Assembly: GCF_013283795.1 (NCBI RefSeq)
Contig: NZ_JABSOD010000001.1
Location: 128,009 to 192,008 of the forward strand
Length of the DNA: 64,000 nucleotides
Source of the DNA: Rheinheimera lutimaris
Lineage (GTDB): Bacteria > Pseudomonadota > Gammaproteobacteria > Enterobacterales > Alteromonadaceae
Direction: 5' to 3'
Positions 1 through 9,226 of this stretch are shown here, one piece after another. A model generated the notes under the pieces. That model was given only the letters and a program-made list of their open reading frames with translations, was not told the DNA's origin and made no database searches. Made by a program: the position numbers and the translations under genes. Positions within the stretch are counted from its first letter, which is position 1. Each line of letters begins with the position of its first letter.

Positions 1-974
1 AAATCCAGTGCCGCTAATTTAACGTCTTTGCCCTGATACAACACCTGGAATATTTGCTCAGTAATCGGCATTTCTACGCCAACGCGCTGCGCCAGGTTAA
101 ACACCTCTTTCGCATTACGATAGCCTTCAACGACCTGACCTATACTTTGCATCGCGTCATCAACCGCTTTTCCCTGGCCCAGTAACAAACCAAAGCGCCG
201 GTTACGTGATTGATTATCGGTACAGGTAAGCACCAGATCTCCCAGACCGGCCATGCCCATAAAGGTGTCTTTTTTGGCCCCCAACGCACAACCCAAACGA
301 CACATTTCGGTTAAGCCACGCGTAATGAGTGCAGTGCGGGCATTGGCACCAAACCCAATACCATCTGCCATACCGGCGCCGATAGCGATAACGTTTTTCA
401 CCGCACCGCCTAACTGTACACCGATAAAATCCGGATTAGTGTATACCCGAAAGCTTTTAGCGCAGTGCAGTAAGTCTGACAACTCAGCAATAAACTCTTC
501 GTCTGTAGAAGATAACGAAATGGCCGTCGGCATACCCAGCGCCATTTCTTTGGCAAAAGTCGGCCCGGAAAATACTGCCAGTGACACTTTTTCACCAAGA
601 ATGTCGCGTGCAACATCTTGCAACAACCGCCCGGTTTCCGGTTCCAGGCCCTTGGTTGCCCATGCCACACGGGCATTGGCTTGCAAAAAAGGTTTAATTT
701 GCTGCAAAGTTTGCGCAAAAGCATGGCTTGGCACCACCAGCAAAATATCGCGGCTACTGGCAGCAGCTTCAGCCAGTTCGGCTGTTACATGCAAAGAATC
801 CGGCAAGCGGATATCCGGCAGATACTTCTGATTCAGGCGCTGCTGCGCCATTTGGGTAATATCCTGACTATTTCGGCCCCACAAAGTAATATGATTACCG
901 TTACGTGCCAGACAAATAGCCAGAGCGGTGCCATAAGACCCCGCCCCAATCACAGCAATAGCAGACGCTTGCAT
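1..974 (-). CDS. gpsA: Glycerol-3-phosphate dehydrogenase [NAD(P)+], GpsA (3' end cut by window)
   Basis: Cytoplasmic enzyme that reduces dihydroxyacetone phosphate to sn-glycerol 3-phosphate, the backbone for phospholipids. About 324 residues are visible; the family is usually 330-340, so only a few C-terminal residues lie beyond base 1. The N-terminal Rossmann motif [10 protein letters not shown] (residues 10-19), the SGPTFAKE segment and [14 protein letters not shown] with the catalytic Lys near residue 193 are all present. The ATG at 974 is three bases after the secB stop, so it is probably the last gene of the rhodanese-grxC-secB-gpsA operon. The secB-gpsA pairing is common in gammaproteobacteria. 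Confidence 0.96.
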   Translation of the reverse strand, partial: MQASAIAVIGAGSYGTALAICLARNGNHITLWGRNSQDITQMAQQRLNQKYLPDIRLPDSLHVTAELAEAAASSRDILLVVPSHAFAQTLQQIKPFLQANARVAWATKGLEPETGRLLQDVARDILGEKVSLAVFSGPTFAKEMALGMPTAISLSSTDEEFIAELSDLLHCAKSFRVYTNPDFIGVQLGGAVKNVIAIGAGMADGIGFGANARTALITRGLTEMCRLGCALGAKKDTFMGMAGLGDLVLTCTDNQSRNRRFGLLLGQGKAVDDAMQSIGQVVEGYRNAKEVFNLAQRVGVEMPITEQIFQVLYQGKDVKLAALD

Positions 975-977
975 TGC

Positions 978-1466
978 TTACGCGTCTGCTCTGGTGTCTT
1001 GCGCTTCAGCCTGGCGCTTTTGCAGGTACTGAGCAAACAAGGCATCAAAATTAACCGGTGCCAGGTTTAACTGCGGGAAAGTACCACGGTTTACCAGGTT
1101 AGATACCGCTTCACGGGCATAAGGGAACAGCATATTCGGGCAGAACGACGCCAGCATATGCGCCATTTGCGCATCTTCCAATTGACCGATTGCGAAAATA
1201 CCGGCTTGCTGTACTTCGCATAAAAATGCCGTTTCACCTTCAACTGTGGTGGTTACCGTTAGTGACAGGATCACCTGATACACATTGTCTTCCAGTTTCT
1301 CACTGCGGGTGTCCAGATCCAGTTTTACTTCCGGCTTCCATTCTTTGCGGAAAATTGCCGGTGCATTTGGCGCTTCAAAAGAAATATCTTTTACGAAAAT
1401 ACGCTGAATAGAAAACTGTAACCCCTGCTGCTCAGTTGCAACGCCGTTTGCTTGTTGTTCGGCCAT
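978..1466 (-). CDS. secB: Protein-export chaperone SecB
   Basis: Tetrameric cytoplasmic chaperone that keeps precursor proteins unfolded and delivers them to SecA. It has 162 residues, close to the usual 155-165. The [19 protein letters not shown] segment near the N-terminus, the internal [11 protein letters not shown] block and the [14 protein letters not shown] block near the C-terminus are characteristic. An AGGAAT ribosome-binding site precedes the ATG. It lies between grxC (22-base gap) and gpsA (3-base gap) on the same strand, which supports an operon. Confidence 0.97.
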   Translation of the reverse strand: MAEQQANGVATEQQGLQFSIQRIFVKDISFEAPNAPAIFRKEWKPEVKLDLDTRSEKLEDNVYQVILSLTVTTTVEGETAFLCEVQQAGIFAIGQLEDAQMAHMLASFCPNMLFPYAREAVSNLVNRGTFPQLNLAPVNFDALFAQYLQKRQAEAQDTRADA

Positions 1467-1488
1467 GATAATTCCTACTGTATTGTAA

Positions 1489-1746
1489 TTATGAGTTTAA
1501 TAACGTATCAAGCTGACCGCTGGCATCCAGCGCCAGCATGTCGTCGCAGCCGCCGATATGGCGTCCGGCAATAAAAATTTGCGGTACTGTGGTTCTGCCA
1601 CCGGCAAGCTCTATCATCTGGGGACGCAGTTCAGGTTGTTCGTCAATACGGATTTCCTGATAGCTTACCTGTTTATTGTCCAACACGTACTTAGCGCGAA
1701 CACAATAAGGACAATAGGCTTTGGTGTAAATAGTGACTTGCGACAT
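1489..1746 (-). CDS. grxC: Glutaredoxin 3 (GrxC)
   Basis: Small cytoplasmic glutathione-dependent disulfide reductase of 85 residues. The dithiol site CPYC is at residues 12-15, followed by the TVPQIF cis-proline region and a GG pair that together contact glutathione. Two adjacent ATGs exist: the first (1749) overlaps the rhodanese stop as TAATG and is only two bases from the AGAGG ribosome-binding site. The second (1746) is five bases away and is preferred here. The overlap implies translational coupling with the upstream rhodanese gene. Confidence 0.95.
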   Translation of the reverse strand: MSQVTIYTKAYCPYCVRAKYVLDNKQVSYQEIRIDEQPELRPQMIELAGGRTTVPQIFIAGRHIGGCDDMLALDASGQLDTLLNS

Positions 1747-1748
1747 CA

Positions 1749-2183
1749 TTACCTCTTAGATTTTACCAGCGGTAAACTGGCGCCGGTCCAACTTCCCATG
1801 CCGCCCTGTAATACAGAAACCGCACTGAAGCCTTGTTTTAACAAACTGGCAGCAGCTTTTTGTGCCGTCATGCCAGCCTGACATACCAGAATAATGGGTT
1901 CCGCTTTTTGCTTTTCAAGCCCCGCCAACTGCTGTTTTTCAATATCCGCTAACGGTAAGTGCCGTGCGCCGGTAATATGGCCCTTGTTATAATCAGCCTC
2001 GGCGCGGATATCTACTACGATGGCATTCTGCCGGTTTACCTGCAAGGTCAGCTCTGTTGGTGTTACCTGCTTTACAGCAGAAAAACGTGATTTCAGCCAG
2101 CTGGCCACCAACATTACAAATAGCACCACCCACACTGCACTTAAGATCGGATGGTTTGTCACAAATTCGATATACTGCTGCAT
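1749..2183 (-). CDS. Membrane-anchored rhodanese-like protein (YibN type)
   Basis: A 144-residue protein with one N-terminal membrane segment (about residues 13-30) followed by a rhodanese domain. The domain has the VVDIR strand, [11 protein letters not shown] and a potential catalytic Cys101 in [13 protein letters not shown], so it could carry sulfane sulfur; whether it is active is not shown. In E. coli the similar YibN gene also sits beside grxC-secB-gpsA, which supports the family call. It is the first gene of this leftward operon and is divergent from gpmM, so its promoter should lie in 2184-2350. Confidence 0.88.
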   Translation of the reverse strand: MQQYIEFVTNHPILSAVWVVLFVMLVASWLKSRFSAVKQVTPTELTLQVNRQNAIVVDIRAEADYNKGHITGARHLPLADIEKQQLAGLEKQKAEPIILVCQAGMTAQKAAASLLKQGFSAVSVLQGGMGSWTGASLPLVKSKR

Positions 2184-2350
2184 GTTCTCTCTGCTTGTAC
2201 GGAAAAATAACCAGCGCTGAGTATACTCAGTTTACAAACAGAAAGCAGCCCTGTCGGCCCGCCAGACTAATATCAGGGCTGGAGAATTGTACAAATTTCG
2301 GTAATATAGCCACTCGTCTTTTTAGCTTCCTGCTTAACAACGGAGTACTT

Positions 2351-3895
2351 ATGGCCTTGCGTAAAAAACCTTTGGTATTATTAATTTTGGATGGCTGGGG
2401 CTATCGCGAAGACGTTAACAATAATGCTATTGCTCAGGCCAATACACCGGTGATGGATAAACTATGGCAAAGCTGTCCACATACGTTGATTTCCGGCTCT
2501 GGCCTGGATGTGGGCTTACCCGACGGTCAAATGGGTAACTCTGAAGTAGGCCATGTTAATTTAGGCTCCGGCCGTGTGGTGTATCAGGACTTTACCCGCA
2601 TTACCAAGGCCATTAACGATGGCGATTTTTTTACTAATCCGGTATTAACAAATGCGGTCAAAACCGCCAAACAGCTTAATAAAGCGGTACATATTATGGG
2701 CTTGTTGTCTGCCGGCGGCGTTCACAGTCATGAAGATCACCTGCTGGCAATGATTAAACTGGCGGAGCAACAAGGTGCAGGCCCTATCTACCTGCATGCT
2801 TTTTTAGATGGCAGGGATACACCACCGCGCAGTGCTAAAGCTTCGCTAGAAAAAATTCAGGCACATTTTGCTAAGACCGGCAGCGGGCAAATTGCCTCCG
2901 TTATCGGCCGCTATTTCGCCATGGACCGCGATAAACGCTGGGACCGCGTACAACAAGCCTACGATTTACTTACTGCCGGGACAGCAGTCTATCAGGCTGA
3001 CAACGCTCTGCAGGCATTAGAACAGGCTTATAACAGAGATGAAAACGACGAGTTTGTAAAAGCCACTGCGATTTTAACCGCACAAGGCCAACCGGTGAAA
3101 ATGCAGGATGGCGATGCATTGATTTTTATGAATTTCCGTGCAGACCGCTCCCGTCAATTCAGCCGTGCTTTTATTAATGATGACTTCGACGGCTTTAACC
3201 GCGCATACCGGCCTAAACTCAGTAGTTTTGTTATGCTGACTGAGTATGCCGCAGATATTAACGCCCCCTGTGCCTACCCGCCAGAGAGCCTGAATAACGT
3301 GCTGGGAGAGTGGCTGGCAAAACATGATAAAACCCAGTTGCGCATTTCTGAAACGGAAAAATATGCTCACGTTACCTTCTTCTTCAGCGGTGGCAGAGAA
3401 GAACTGTTTACAGGCGAACAGCGAATTTTAGTTGATTCTCCCAAAGTGGCCACTTACGACCTGCAACCGGAAATGAGCTCAACTGAATTAACCGACAAAC
3501 TGGTAGCCGCCATCCAGGGCGGCGAGTTTGACGTTATTATCTGTAATTACCCGAATGGTGACATGGTAGGCCATACCGGCGTATTGTCCGCCGCCATTAA
3601 AGCTGTCGAAGCGGTAGATCACTGTATTGGCCGTGTAGTTGAAGCCCTGCGTGAAGTTGGCGGCGAGTGTCTTATCACTGCTGATCACGGTAATGCAGAA
3701 ATGATGCTGGACACCGACTCCGGTCAGGCCCATACCGCCCACACCAGCGGGCCGGTGCCGCTGATCTACGTTGGCCGGCCGGCAAATGTCACCGAAGGTG
3801 GTATTCTCAGCGACATCGCCCCTACTATGCTGTCACTGATGGGAATGCCGGTGCCGGCAGAAATGAGCGGAAAAATTTTGATGCAGCCGAAATAA
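2351..3895 (+). CDS. gpmM: 2,3-bisphosphoglycerate-independent phosphoglycerate mutase
   Basis: Manganese-dependent glycolytic enzyme that interconverts 3- and 2-phosphoglycerate through a phosphoserine. The 514 residues match the family length. Visible motifs are [12 protein letters not shown] with metal ligand Asp14, [10 protein letters not shown] with the phosphorylated Ser64, HSHEDHL, the FLDGRDTPP loop, NFRADR and the late TADHGNAE metal site. The ATG at 2351 follows CGGAG; although the frame stays open about 290 bases upstream, that part has no family match and is not included. The stop is immediately followed by the envC start. Confidence 0.97.
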   Translation: MALRKKPLVLLILDGWGYREDVNNNAIAQANTPVMDKLWQSCPHTLISGSGLDVGLPDGQMGNSEVGHVNLGSGRVVYQDFTRITKAINDGDFFTNPVLTNAVKTAKQLNKAVHIMGLLSAGGVHSHEDHLLAMIKLAEQQGAGPIYLHAFLDGRDTPPRSAKASLEKIQAHFAKTGSGQIASVIGRYFAMDRDKRWDRVQQAYDLLTAGTAVYQADNALQALEQAYNRDENDEFVKATAILTAQGQPVKMQDGDALIFMNFRADRSRQFSRAFINDDFDGFNRAYRPKLSSFVMLTEYAADINAPCAYPPESLNNVLGEWLAKHDKTQLRISETEKYAHVTFFFSGGREELFTGEQRILVDSPKVATYDLQPEMSSTELTDKLVAAIQGGEFDVIICNYPNGDMVGHTGVLSAAIKAVEAVDHCIGRVVEALREVGGECLITADHGNAEMMLDTDSGQAHTAHTSGPVPLIYVGRPANVTEGGILSDIAPTMLSLMGMPVPAEMSGKILMQPK

Positions 3896-5041
3896 ATGCC
3901 ATTAACGCGGCTAAAACAGTTATTGCTGCAACCTTACTGGTTGTTTGTTCTTTGCCTTGCTCCGGCTGTTGCACAACAGCAGCAGGAGCAAGAGCTGGCT
4001 GAACTGAAACAACAAATTCAGTTGACTGAACGTCAGGTAAAACAGCAACAACAGCAATTGGATAAAGCCGAAGAAAAGCTGCAGCAATCTGACCGCGCGC
4101 TGGCAGAAGCCTCTGCTGCGCTGCGGCAAACAGAACAACAACGGCAACAACTGGCACAGCGCAGCCAGCAGCTGTCGCAACAACAAGATGAACTGCAACA
4201 GAAACTACAGCAACAACAAAAACTGCTGGCAACACAATTAAAAAGTGCTTATAGCCTGGGCCAGCATGATTACAGCAAGATGCTGTTAAACCAGCAAGAT
4301 GCCGGCAAACTGGAGCGGGTTCTCAGTTACTATCGTTATTTTAATGACGCCAGATTAAAGCAACTGGCGGAGTTAAACAGCATTATTATTCAGTTGCAGC
4401 AAGTGCAGACTGAGCTGGCAGAAAAACAACAACAATTAGCCGACAGCCTGATTACGCTGCAACAACAGCAGCAAAAATCGGCTCAAGCCAAAACATCACA
4501 GCAGCAAGCCGTTGCCCGCTTACAGAGCATGCTGCAACAACAAGGCCGGCAACTGGATTACCTGCGACAAAATGAATCCAGCTTGCAAACGACGCTGGAT
4601 GAACTGCGTAAGTTAGCCGAACAAGCTCGCGAACTGGCGGGGCTAAGCCGGCAAAAAGGACAACTTACCTGGCCACTGCGCGGCAGTTTATTGCAGCGCT
4701 TTGGCGAAAATCGTCAGGGCGGCATTTCCTCCCGGGGTATCTTGATCCAAACTAATGAGGGCCAGGCGGTAAAAGCGATAGCCGATGGTCAGGTGATCTA
4801 TGCCGATTGGCTCAAAGGTTATGGTTGGGTGATTGTGCTTGACCATGGCGACGGATTTATGAGTTTATACGGCCACAACCAGAATTTATTAAAACAACCA
4901 GGCGCACGTATTAACGCCGGTGAAACCATTGCGCTGGCAGGAATGAGCGGTGGCCAGGCCGATGCCGGCTTGTATTTTGAGATCCGCGATAAAGGTGAAG
5001 CAGTTAATCCGCTGCAATGGTTAAGCCAGGCGCGGCCATAA
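3896..5041 (+). CDS. envC: Murein hydrolase activator EnvC (degenerate LytM/M23 protein)
   Basis: Periplasmic divisome protein that in E. coli activates the septal amidases AmiA and AmiB. Residues 1-26 form a signal peptide, about 27-255 a very Gln-rich coiled coil, and about 265-375 a LytM domain. The domain is probably non-catalytic: the first metal His-x-Gly motif is replaced by SSRGIL and the expected His of the last motif is Tyr (LYFEIR), as in known EnvC. The ATG directly abuts the gpmM stop, so translation is probably coupled. Long CAA/CAG runs encode the coiled coil and create spurious open frames on the other strand. Confidence 0.93.
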   Translation: MPLTRLKQLLLQPYWLFVLCLAPAVAQQQQEQELAELKQQIQLTERQVKQQQQQLDKAEEKLQQSDRALAEASAALRQTEQQRQQLAQRSQQLSQQQDELQQKLQQQQKLLATQLKSAYSLGQHDYSKMLLNQQDAGKLERVLSYYRYFNDARLKQLAELNSIIIQLQQVQTELAEKQQQLADSLITLQQQQQKSAQAKTSQQQAVARLQSMLQQQGRQLDYLRQNESSLQTTLDELRKLAEQARELAGLSRQKGQLTWPLRGSLLQRFGENRQGGISSRGILIQTNEGQAVKAIADGQVIYADWLKGYGWVIVLDHGDGFMSLYGHNQNLLKQPGARINAGETIALAGMSGGQADAGLYFEIRDKGEAVNPLQWLSQARP

Positions 5042-5130
5042 GAATTTTAATGTAATACCACAAAGATCCGCTTATACTTTTTACCAAGCTGAGGTGCAAA
5101 GCACCTTGCGCAAAAGAGAATAATAATAAC

Positions 5131-5904
5131 GTGCGACCAGTCTTAATTTTGTTAGTTTTTATATTCAGCGTCCGGCTGCATGCTGCGGCTCCGCAAGCCC
5201 GTATCGCCATCATTATTGACGATATCGGCTACCAAAAAGCTGATTTACAGCTGATAGATCTGCCGTTCCCGCTTACTTATGCGGTACTGCCACACACTCC
5301 TTATGGCCAACGCGCAGCCAGGCAAGCTTTTCAACAGCAAAAAGATGTGATGTTACATATGCCGATGGAGGCCAGTAACGGCAAAGCATTAGGCCCGGGC
5401 GCGCTAACAGCAGACATGAACAAACAGCAGGTGCAGCAAACCCTGCAAGCTGCGCTGGCTGATATTCCCTATGCCATAGGTATTAACAATCATATGGGCA
5501 GTTTTTACACTGAGCAGGAGCTGCCGATGGCCTGGACTATGGAATACCTCAGCAAACGGCAGCTGTTTTTTATCGACAGCTTAACGACGTCACGCAGCAC
5601 AGCAGGTAAATATGCACGCCAATTTGGTGTGACAAATCTCAGCCGGCAAGTATTTCTTGATAACGAACAAACCGAAACCGCCATCGCCAAGCAATTTGAT
5701 TTACTGCTGCGTATTGCCCGTAAACGGCAAAGTGCCATTGCCATCGCGCATCCTTACCCGGAAACATACCGGTTTTTACGTAAACAACTGCCGAAGCTGC
5801 AACAACAAGGCATAGTACTGGTGGGGATCTCACAATTGTTGCCACAAAATCATGACGTGGTAGCTGCAGGCTACACCGCCCCGGCGGTTTCAGCGCCACA
5901 ATAA
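5131..5904 (+). CDS. yibQ: Divergent polysaccharide deacetylase family protein (YibQ type)
   Basis: A 257-residue protein with a signal peptide (about residues 1-19), so periplasmic. It has the family start IAIIIDDIGY and the later segments LHMPMEA, NNHMGS and FIDSLTTSRS, typical of the divergent NodB-like deacetylase fold (DUF610). Biochemical function is not established. A GTG start at 5131 is used because no suitable ATG lies before the signal peptide. The gpmM-envC-yibQ order is conserved in gammaproteobacteria, suggesting a cell-envelope role; a strong terminator follows. Confidence 0.9.
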   Translation: MRPVLILLVFIFSVRLHAAAPQARIAIIIDDIGYQKADLQLIDLPFPLTYAVLPHTPYGQRAARQAFQQQKDVMLHMPMEASNGKALGPGALTADMNKQQVQQTLQAALADIPYAIGINNHMGSFYTEQELPMAWTMEYLSKRQLFFIDSLTTSRSTAGKYARQFGVTNLSRQVFLDNEQTETAIAKQFDLLLRIARKRQSAIAIAHPYPETYRFLRKQLPKLQQQGIVLVGISQLLPQNHDVVAAGYTAPAVSAPQ

Positions 5905-5915
5905 CGTGGCAGCAT

Positions 5916-5943
5916 AAAAAAACTGCCGCCCGGCAGTTTTTTT
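5916..5943. terminator. Bidirectional rho-independent terminator
   Basis: A CTGCCG/CGGCAG stem with a two-base loop is flanked by seven A and seven T, so it can terminate yibQ from the left and the EAL-domain gene from the right. Confidence 0.9.
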
Positions 5944-5945
5944 AT

Positions 5946-8171
5946 TTACTTTTTCTGCTGTTGCAAAAACAGCAGCAGCTCTGCCGGAGGCATGGGTTTG
6001 GCGTACATAAACCCCTGCACCTCATCACAGCCCATCGCCAGTACCGCTTGCTCCTGTGCCTTGGTTTCAACACCTTCAGCAATGGTTGACAGGTTTAAAC
6101 GCTTACCCAAACTGATGATAGTTTCTGCAAGAACTTCGCCGGCAGCCTTATCAATGTCACGGATAAAGGCACGGTCTACTTTAATTCGATCCAACGGCAG
6201 TTGTTGTAAATAACTTAACGATGAAAAGCCGATACCAAAATCATCAATCGCAACTTTAATACCGAAATTTTTCAGCTTCTGCAGCGCATCGATCACTATT
6301 TTAGGTTCGTCCATCACCACCGATTCTGTTATTTCCAGCTCAAGTAATTGCGGATTAATTTGATAATAGTTAACGCAATCTATCACCGACTGGACAAAAC
6401 CGGCATGACGAAACTGCGGCATTGACACGTTAACGGCAATACGCAGATTATCAAACCCCTGCTTAGCCAACTGCTTAATTTGCAAACACGCTTGTGCTAA
6501 TACCCAATCGCCAATCTCGACTATTAAACCGGAGTATTCAGCCAGTGGAATAAACACCGCCGGCGAAACAAACTGCCCGGGTCCTTGTGGCCAACGCAGT
6601 AACGCCTCCATACCAACCACCTGCAAACCGTTCAACGATACCTGAGGTTGATACCACAGCTGCAATTTATCTTGAGCAAAATCCTGGCGTAACATCCGCA
6701 ACATGGCCAAGCGTTCAGCCATTTCATCTTCCATCTCGGCCTGATAATACTGAAAGTTCTGCCCTAAATGTTTTTTTGCTTTGTTCAATGCGATGTACAC
6801 ATGCTTAAGGATCGTCAACCCCTGCTCTGCCGTATCTGTCAGCCGGCAAAAACCGAAGGTCGCATTAACTTGCAACGCATGCTCCGAAGCATGAAACGGC
6901 TCGGCAAAAGCTGCCTGCAACCGTTCCGGCGTCAGCTCAGTTTGCGGCCCGACTAAACCAAACACATCAGCGCCGATACGGCCCAGCTGACAGGTTACGC
7001 CAAAATGCTCAATCAGCCTGAACGTAACGGCAATAAGCAGCTCATTGCCGACATCTTGCCCCAAGCCGTCATTTACATCAGAAAAATGATCAATATCAAT
7101 CAGTACAGCGACATTACCGGCAGCCTCATAGCGCCTGGTATCCTGCAAAATTTGAATAAATTCGTTGCGGTTTGGTGTTTTAGTTAACGGATCTATATAA
7201 GCAGCATGCTTAAGCTGTTGAAATAAAGTGACATTTTCATATCCGATAGAAATATTACTCAGAAATACTTCTATCAACTGGCGATCCAGCTCTTCAATAG
7301 GTCGGTTCGTTTCAATGTATACCGCGGCGCTGTGAGTATCATTACCCAGGTACAATACTGTATCCAGATCGGTAAACAAATGCTGGCGTGTACGCAGACA
7401 CTTGGTGATCTGAGCCACAATGCGCGGGTTGTCCAACCTGTCGAGCTGACACTTAATGTAAGGCGCATAATGCCCGGCCGCACCAAGCACATAGATATTG
7501 TCACTGGCGCTGCCGTCATCTTCGATTTGCGCACACAGCACCCCTTCAGCATGCAAGCCGATTAGAGACGAAATTTGTGTAACTACACCTTCAGAGAACT
7601 CATGCAGCGAATGCTGCTCCAGTAAGTTGGCGCCGGCATTGATGATTTTCTGTAAACCGCGCCGGCTTTGATTAATAGTCCGGATTTGCTGATATGAGCG
7701 CAGCGAAGCAATAATAGAAGTAACCAGTTTGCTACGGGTTAATTCCGTCTTGGTTTTATAGTCATTGATATCATATTCTTTAATCACGCTTTCTTCAGGT
7801 GCATAGCCCGGTTGCCCGGTACGTAATACAATGCGTATTTCATCCATGCCCAGCTCTTCACGGATTTGCTGCACCACTTTTAATCCGGCATCGTCAGACT
7901 CCATAACCACATCCAGCAACACCAGGGCAGTATGCGGATGTTGACGCAAAAACTGCACCGCAGCTTTACCGGAATAAGCATGATGAAATACCAGATGTTT
8001 GCCCATTACGGTCAAATCACTTAACGCCAGTTTGGTCACGGTATGGATTTCTTCATCATCATCAACGATTAATAAATGCCACTCACCCAGTGTCTGCTCC
8101 GGCCCTGCTATTTCAGGTTCGTCTTCTGCCAAAAACAGAAAATCCTCATCTGTTTCTTTCGATACCATCAT
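5946..8171 (-). CDS. Response regulator with DUF3369, degenerate GGDEF and EAL domains
   Basis: A 741-residue cytoplasmic signalling protein. Residues about 30-155 are a receiver domain with the acidic pair in LLIVDDDEE and the phospho-acceptor Asp in LLDVVM. Residues about 175-325 match DUF3369. The GGDEF domain (about 335-480) has RIGAD where GGDEF is expected, so it probably does not make cyclic di-GMP. The EAL domain (about 495-735) keeps MEALLRW, VNVS, LEITES, DDFGIG, IKVDRAF and AEGVET, the usual phosphodiesterase residues. The likely output is cyclic di-GMP hydrolysis controlled by phosphorylation. No partner kinase is adjacent. ATG 8171 or 8168 could start the gene. Confidence 0.9.
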   Translation of the reverse strand: MMVSKETDEDFLFLAEDEPEIAGPEQTLGEWHLLIVDDDEEIHTVTKLALSDLTVMGKHLVFHHAYSGKAAVQFLRQHPHTALVLLDVVMESDDAGLKVVQQIREELGMDEIRIVLRTGQPGYAPEESVIKEYDINDYKTKTELTRSKLVTSIIASLRSYQQIRTINQSRRGLQKIINAGANLLEQHSLHEFSEGVVTQISSLIGLHAEGVLCAQIEDDGSASDNIYVLGAAGHYAPYIKCQLDRLDNPRIVAQITKCLRTRQHLFTDLDTVLYLGNDTHSAAVYIETNRPIEELDRQLIEVFLSNISIGYENVTLFQQLKHAAYIDPLTKTPNRNEFIQILQDTRRYEAAGNVAVLIDIDHFSDVNDGLGQDVGNELLIAVTFRLIEHFGVTCQLGRIGADVFGLVGPQTELTPERLQAAFAEPFHASEHALQVNATFGFCRLTDTAEQGLTILKHVYIALNKAKKHLGQNFQYYQAEMEDEMAERLAMLRMLRQDFAQDKLQLWYQPQVSLNGLQVVGMEALLRWPQGPGQFVSPAVFIPLAEYSGLIVEIGDWVLAQACLQIKQLAKQGFDNLRIAVNVSMPQFRHAGFVQSVIDCVNYYQINPQLLELEITESVVMDEPKIVIDALQKLKNFGIKVAIDDFGIGFSSLSYLQQLPLDRIKVDRAFIRDIDKAAGEVLAETIISLGKRLNLSTIAEGVETKAQEQAVLAMGCDEVQGFMYAKPMPPAELLLFLQQQKK

Positions 8172-8329
8172 TCAGCCTTATTTAATGATTCCGTTTAAAT
8201 ATACATGGTTAATTTGTATAAGAGTAAGTTATCACTGATTTTATTTCGTGCAAAAAGCTCCCCCTGCTTGCTGCTGAATTAACGAGATGCGAGGATAAGC
8301 AATATTTTACTAACTCACAGTACAGATCA

Positions 8330-9226
8330 ATGGCCAAAATTAATGCTCTTAGCGGCCAACAACGTTTACGCCAACTGGCAAAAACGCAGTTGGGTACTGC
8401 CGTACACGTAACAGACCCGGCAGTTCAAAGCAGCACAGCTGAAGAGCAAGGCCATTTTAACGATAAACATCAGCATTTGGCAGCACGCTCCGGCGCAGCT
8501 GCCGGCAATGCAGGCCTCACCCTGGCGCAACGTGCCGAGCGGCGCTTGCAAATGCAGCGCGAACGCCAGCAACACAACCTTGAAAGCATTATGGCGTTGG
8601 CTTTGGACTATTGCCCCGAGCAGGTTTCCGGCATGGATGTGGACCCGGACTGGTTTCAACAGTTTTGTCAGTTGGTACTGGAAATTTCTAACAAGAGTAT
8701 GCAGCAACTGTGGGCGAAAATACTCGCAGGTGAGATAGCCAGTCCCGGCAAGTTTTCACTTAAAACACTGCATACCTTACAACGGATGAGCTATAAAGAA
8801 GCGCTGGCATTACAGCAGGCCGCCAATTTAAGCTGCCGCACCCGACAGGATCCCAGCGCGCGGATTTACTTCGGTTATATCCGCAAGCCGTCATTGTGGC
8901 GCCTGCTAACCGGACGCAGCAAAGCGGTAATGAACCTGAACCAATTCGGCCTGTCTTACCCGCAAATTCTCAGTCTGATGGATATCGGTTTACTGCATAA
9001 TTCTGAGATAGAAAGCGGCGAGTTACCCGCCGGACAAACGCTAAACTGGCAATATCAACAACTCAGCATTAACGGCACTGTCAGCAGTAAAGATGTGGTA
9101 CTGCAGTATTACAAATACACGGCCAGTGGTGCCGAGTTACTGCCGCTGTTAACCAGCCAGCCCAACCAACAATATCTGCAGGCGCTAAAACATTTGTTAG
9201 CCGAGATCATCAGTTTCACCCAGTGA
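8330..9226 (+). CDS. Conserved protein of unknown function (TIGR03899-like)
   Basis: A 298-residue soluble protein without signal peptide. The central part, about residues 95-170, resembles the TIGR03899/DUF2806 type: WFQQFCQLVLEISNKSMQQLWAKILAGE followed in pattern by PGKFSLKTLHTL (given as motifs at about 100-128 and 132-143). No catalytic motif is recognised and the function is unknown. The last 30 bases overlap the 3' end of the convergent hybrid-kinase-like gene, so no terminator separates them. Confidence 0.75.
   Translation: MAKINALSGQQRLRQLAKTQLGTAVHVTDPAVQSSTAEEQGHFNDKHQHLAARSGAAAGNAGLTLAQRAERRLQMQRERQQHNLESIMALALDYCPEQVSGMDVDPDWFQQFCQLVLEISNKSMQQLWAKILAGEIASPGKFSLKTLHTLQRMSYKEALALQQAANLSCRTRQDPSARIYFGYIRKPSLWRLLTGRSKAVMNLNQFGLSYPQILSLMDIGLLHNSEIESGELPAGQTLNWQYQQLSINGTVSSKDVVLQYYKYTASGAELLPLLTSQPNQQYLQALKHLLAEIISFTQ

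Noticed and set aside
2057-2350. Upstream extension of the gpmM frame
   Set aside because: The added 98 residues have no similarity to phosphoglycerate mutases, overlap the divergent rhodanese gene, and a good ribosome-binding site precedes the ATG at 2351.
3825-4235. Minus-strand frame of about 136 residues rich in Ala and Val
   Set aside because: It is the opposite strand of the Gln-codon repeats in envC; no start signal and no family match.
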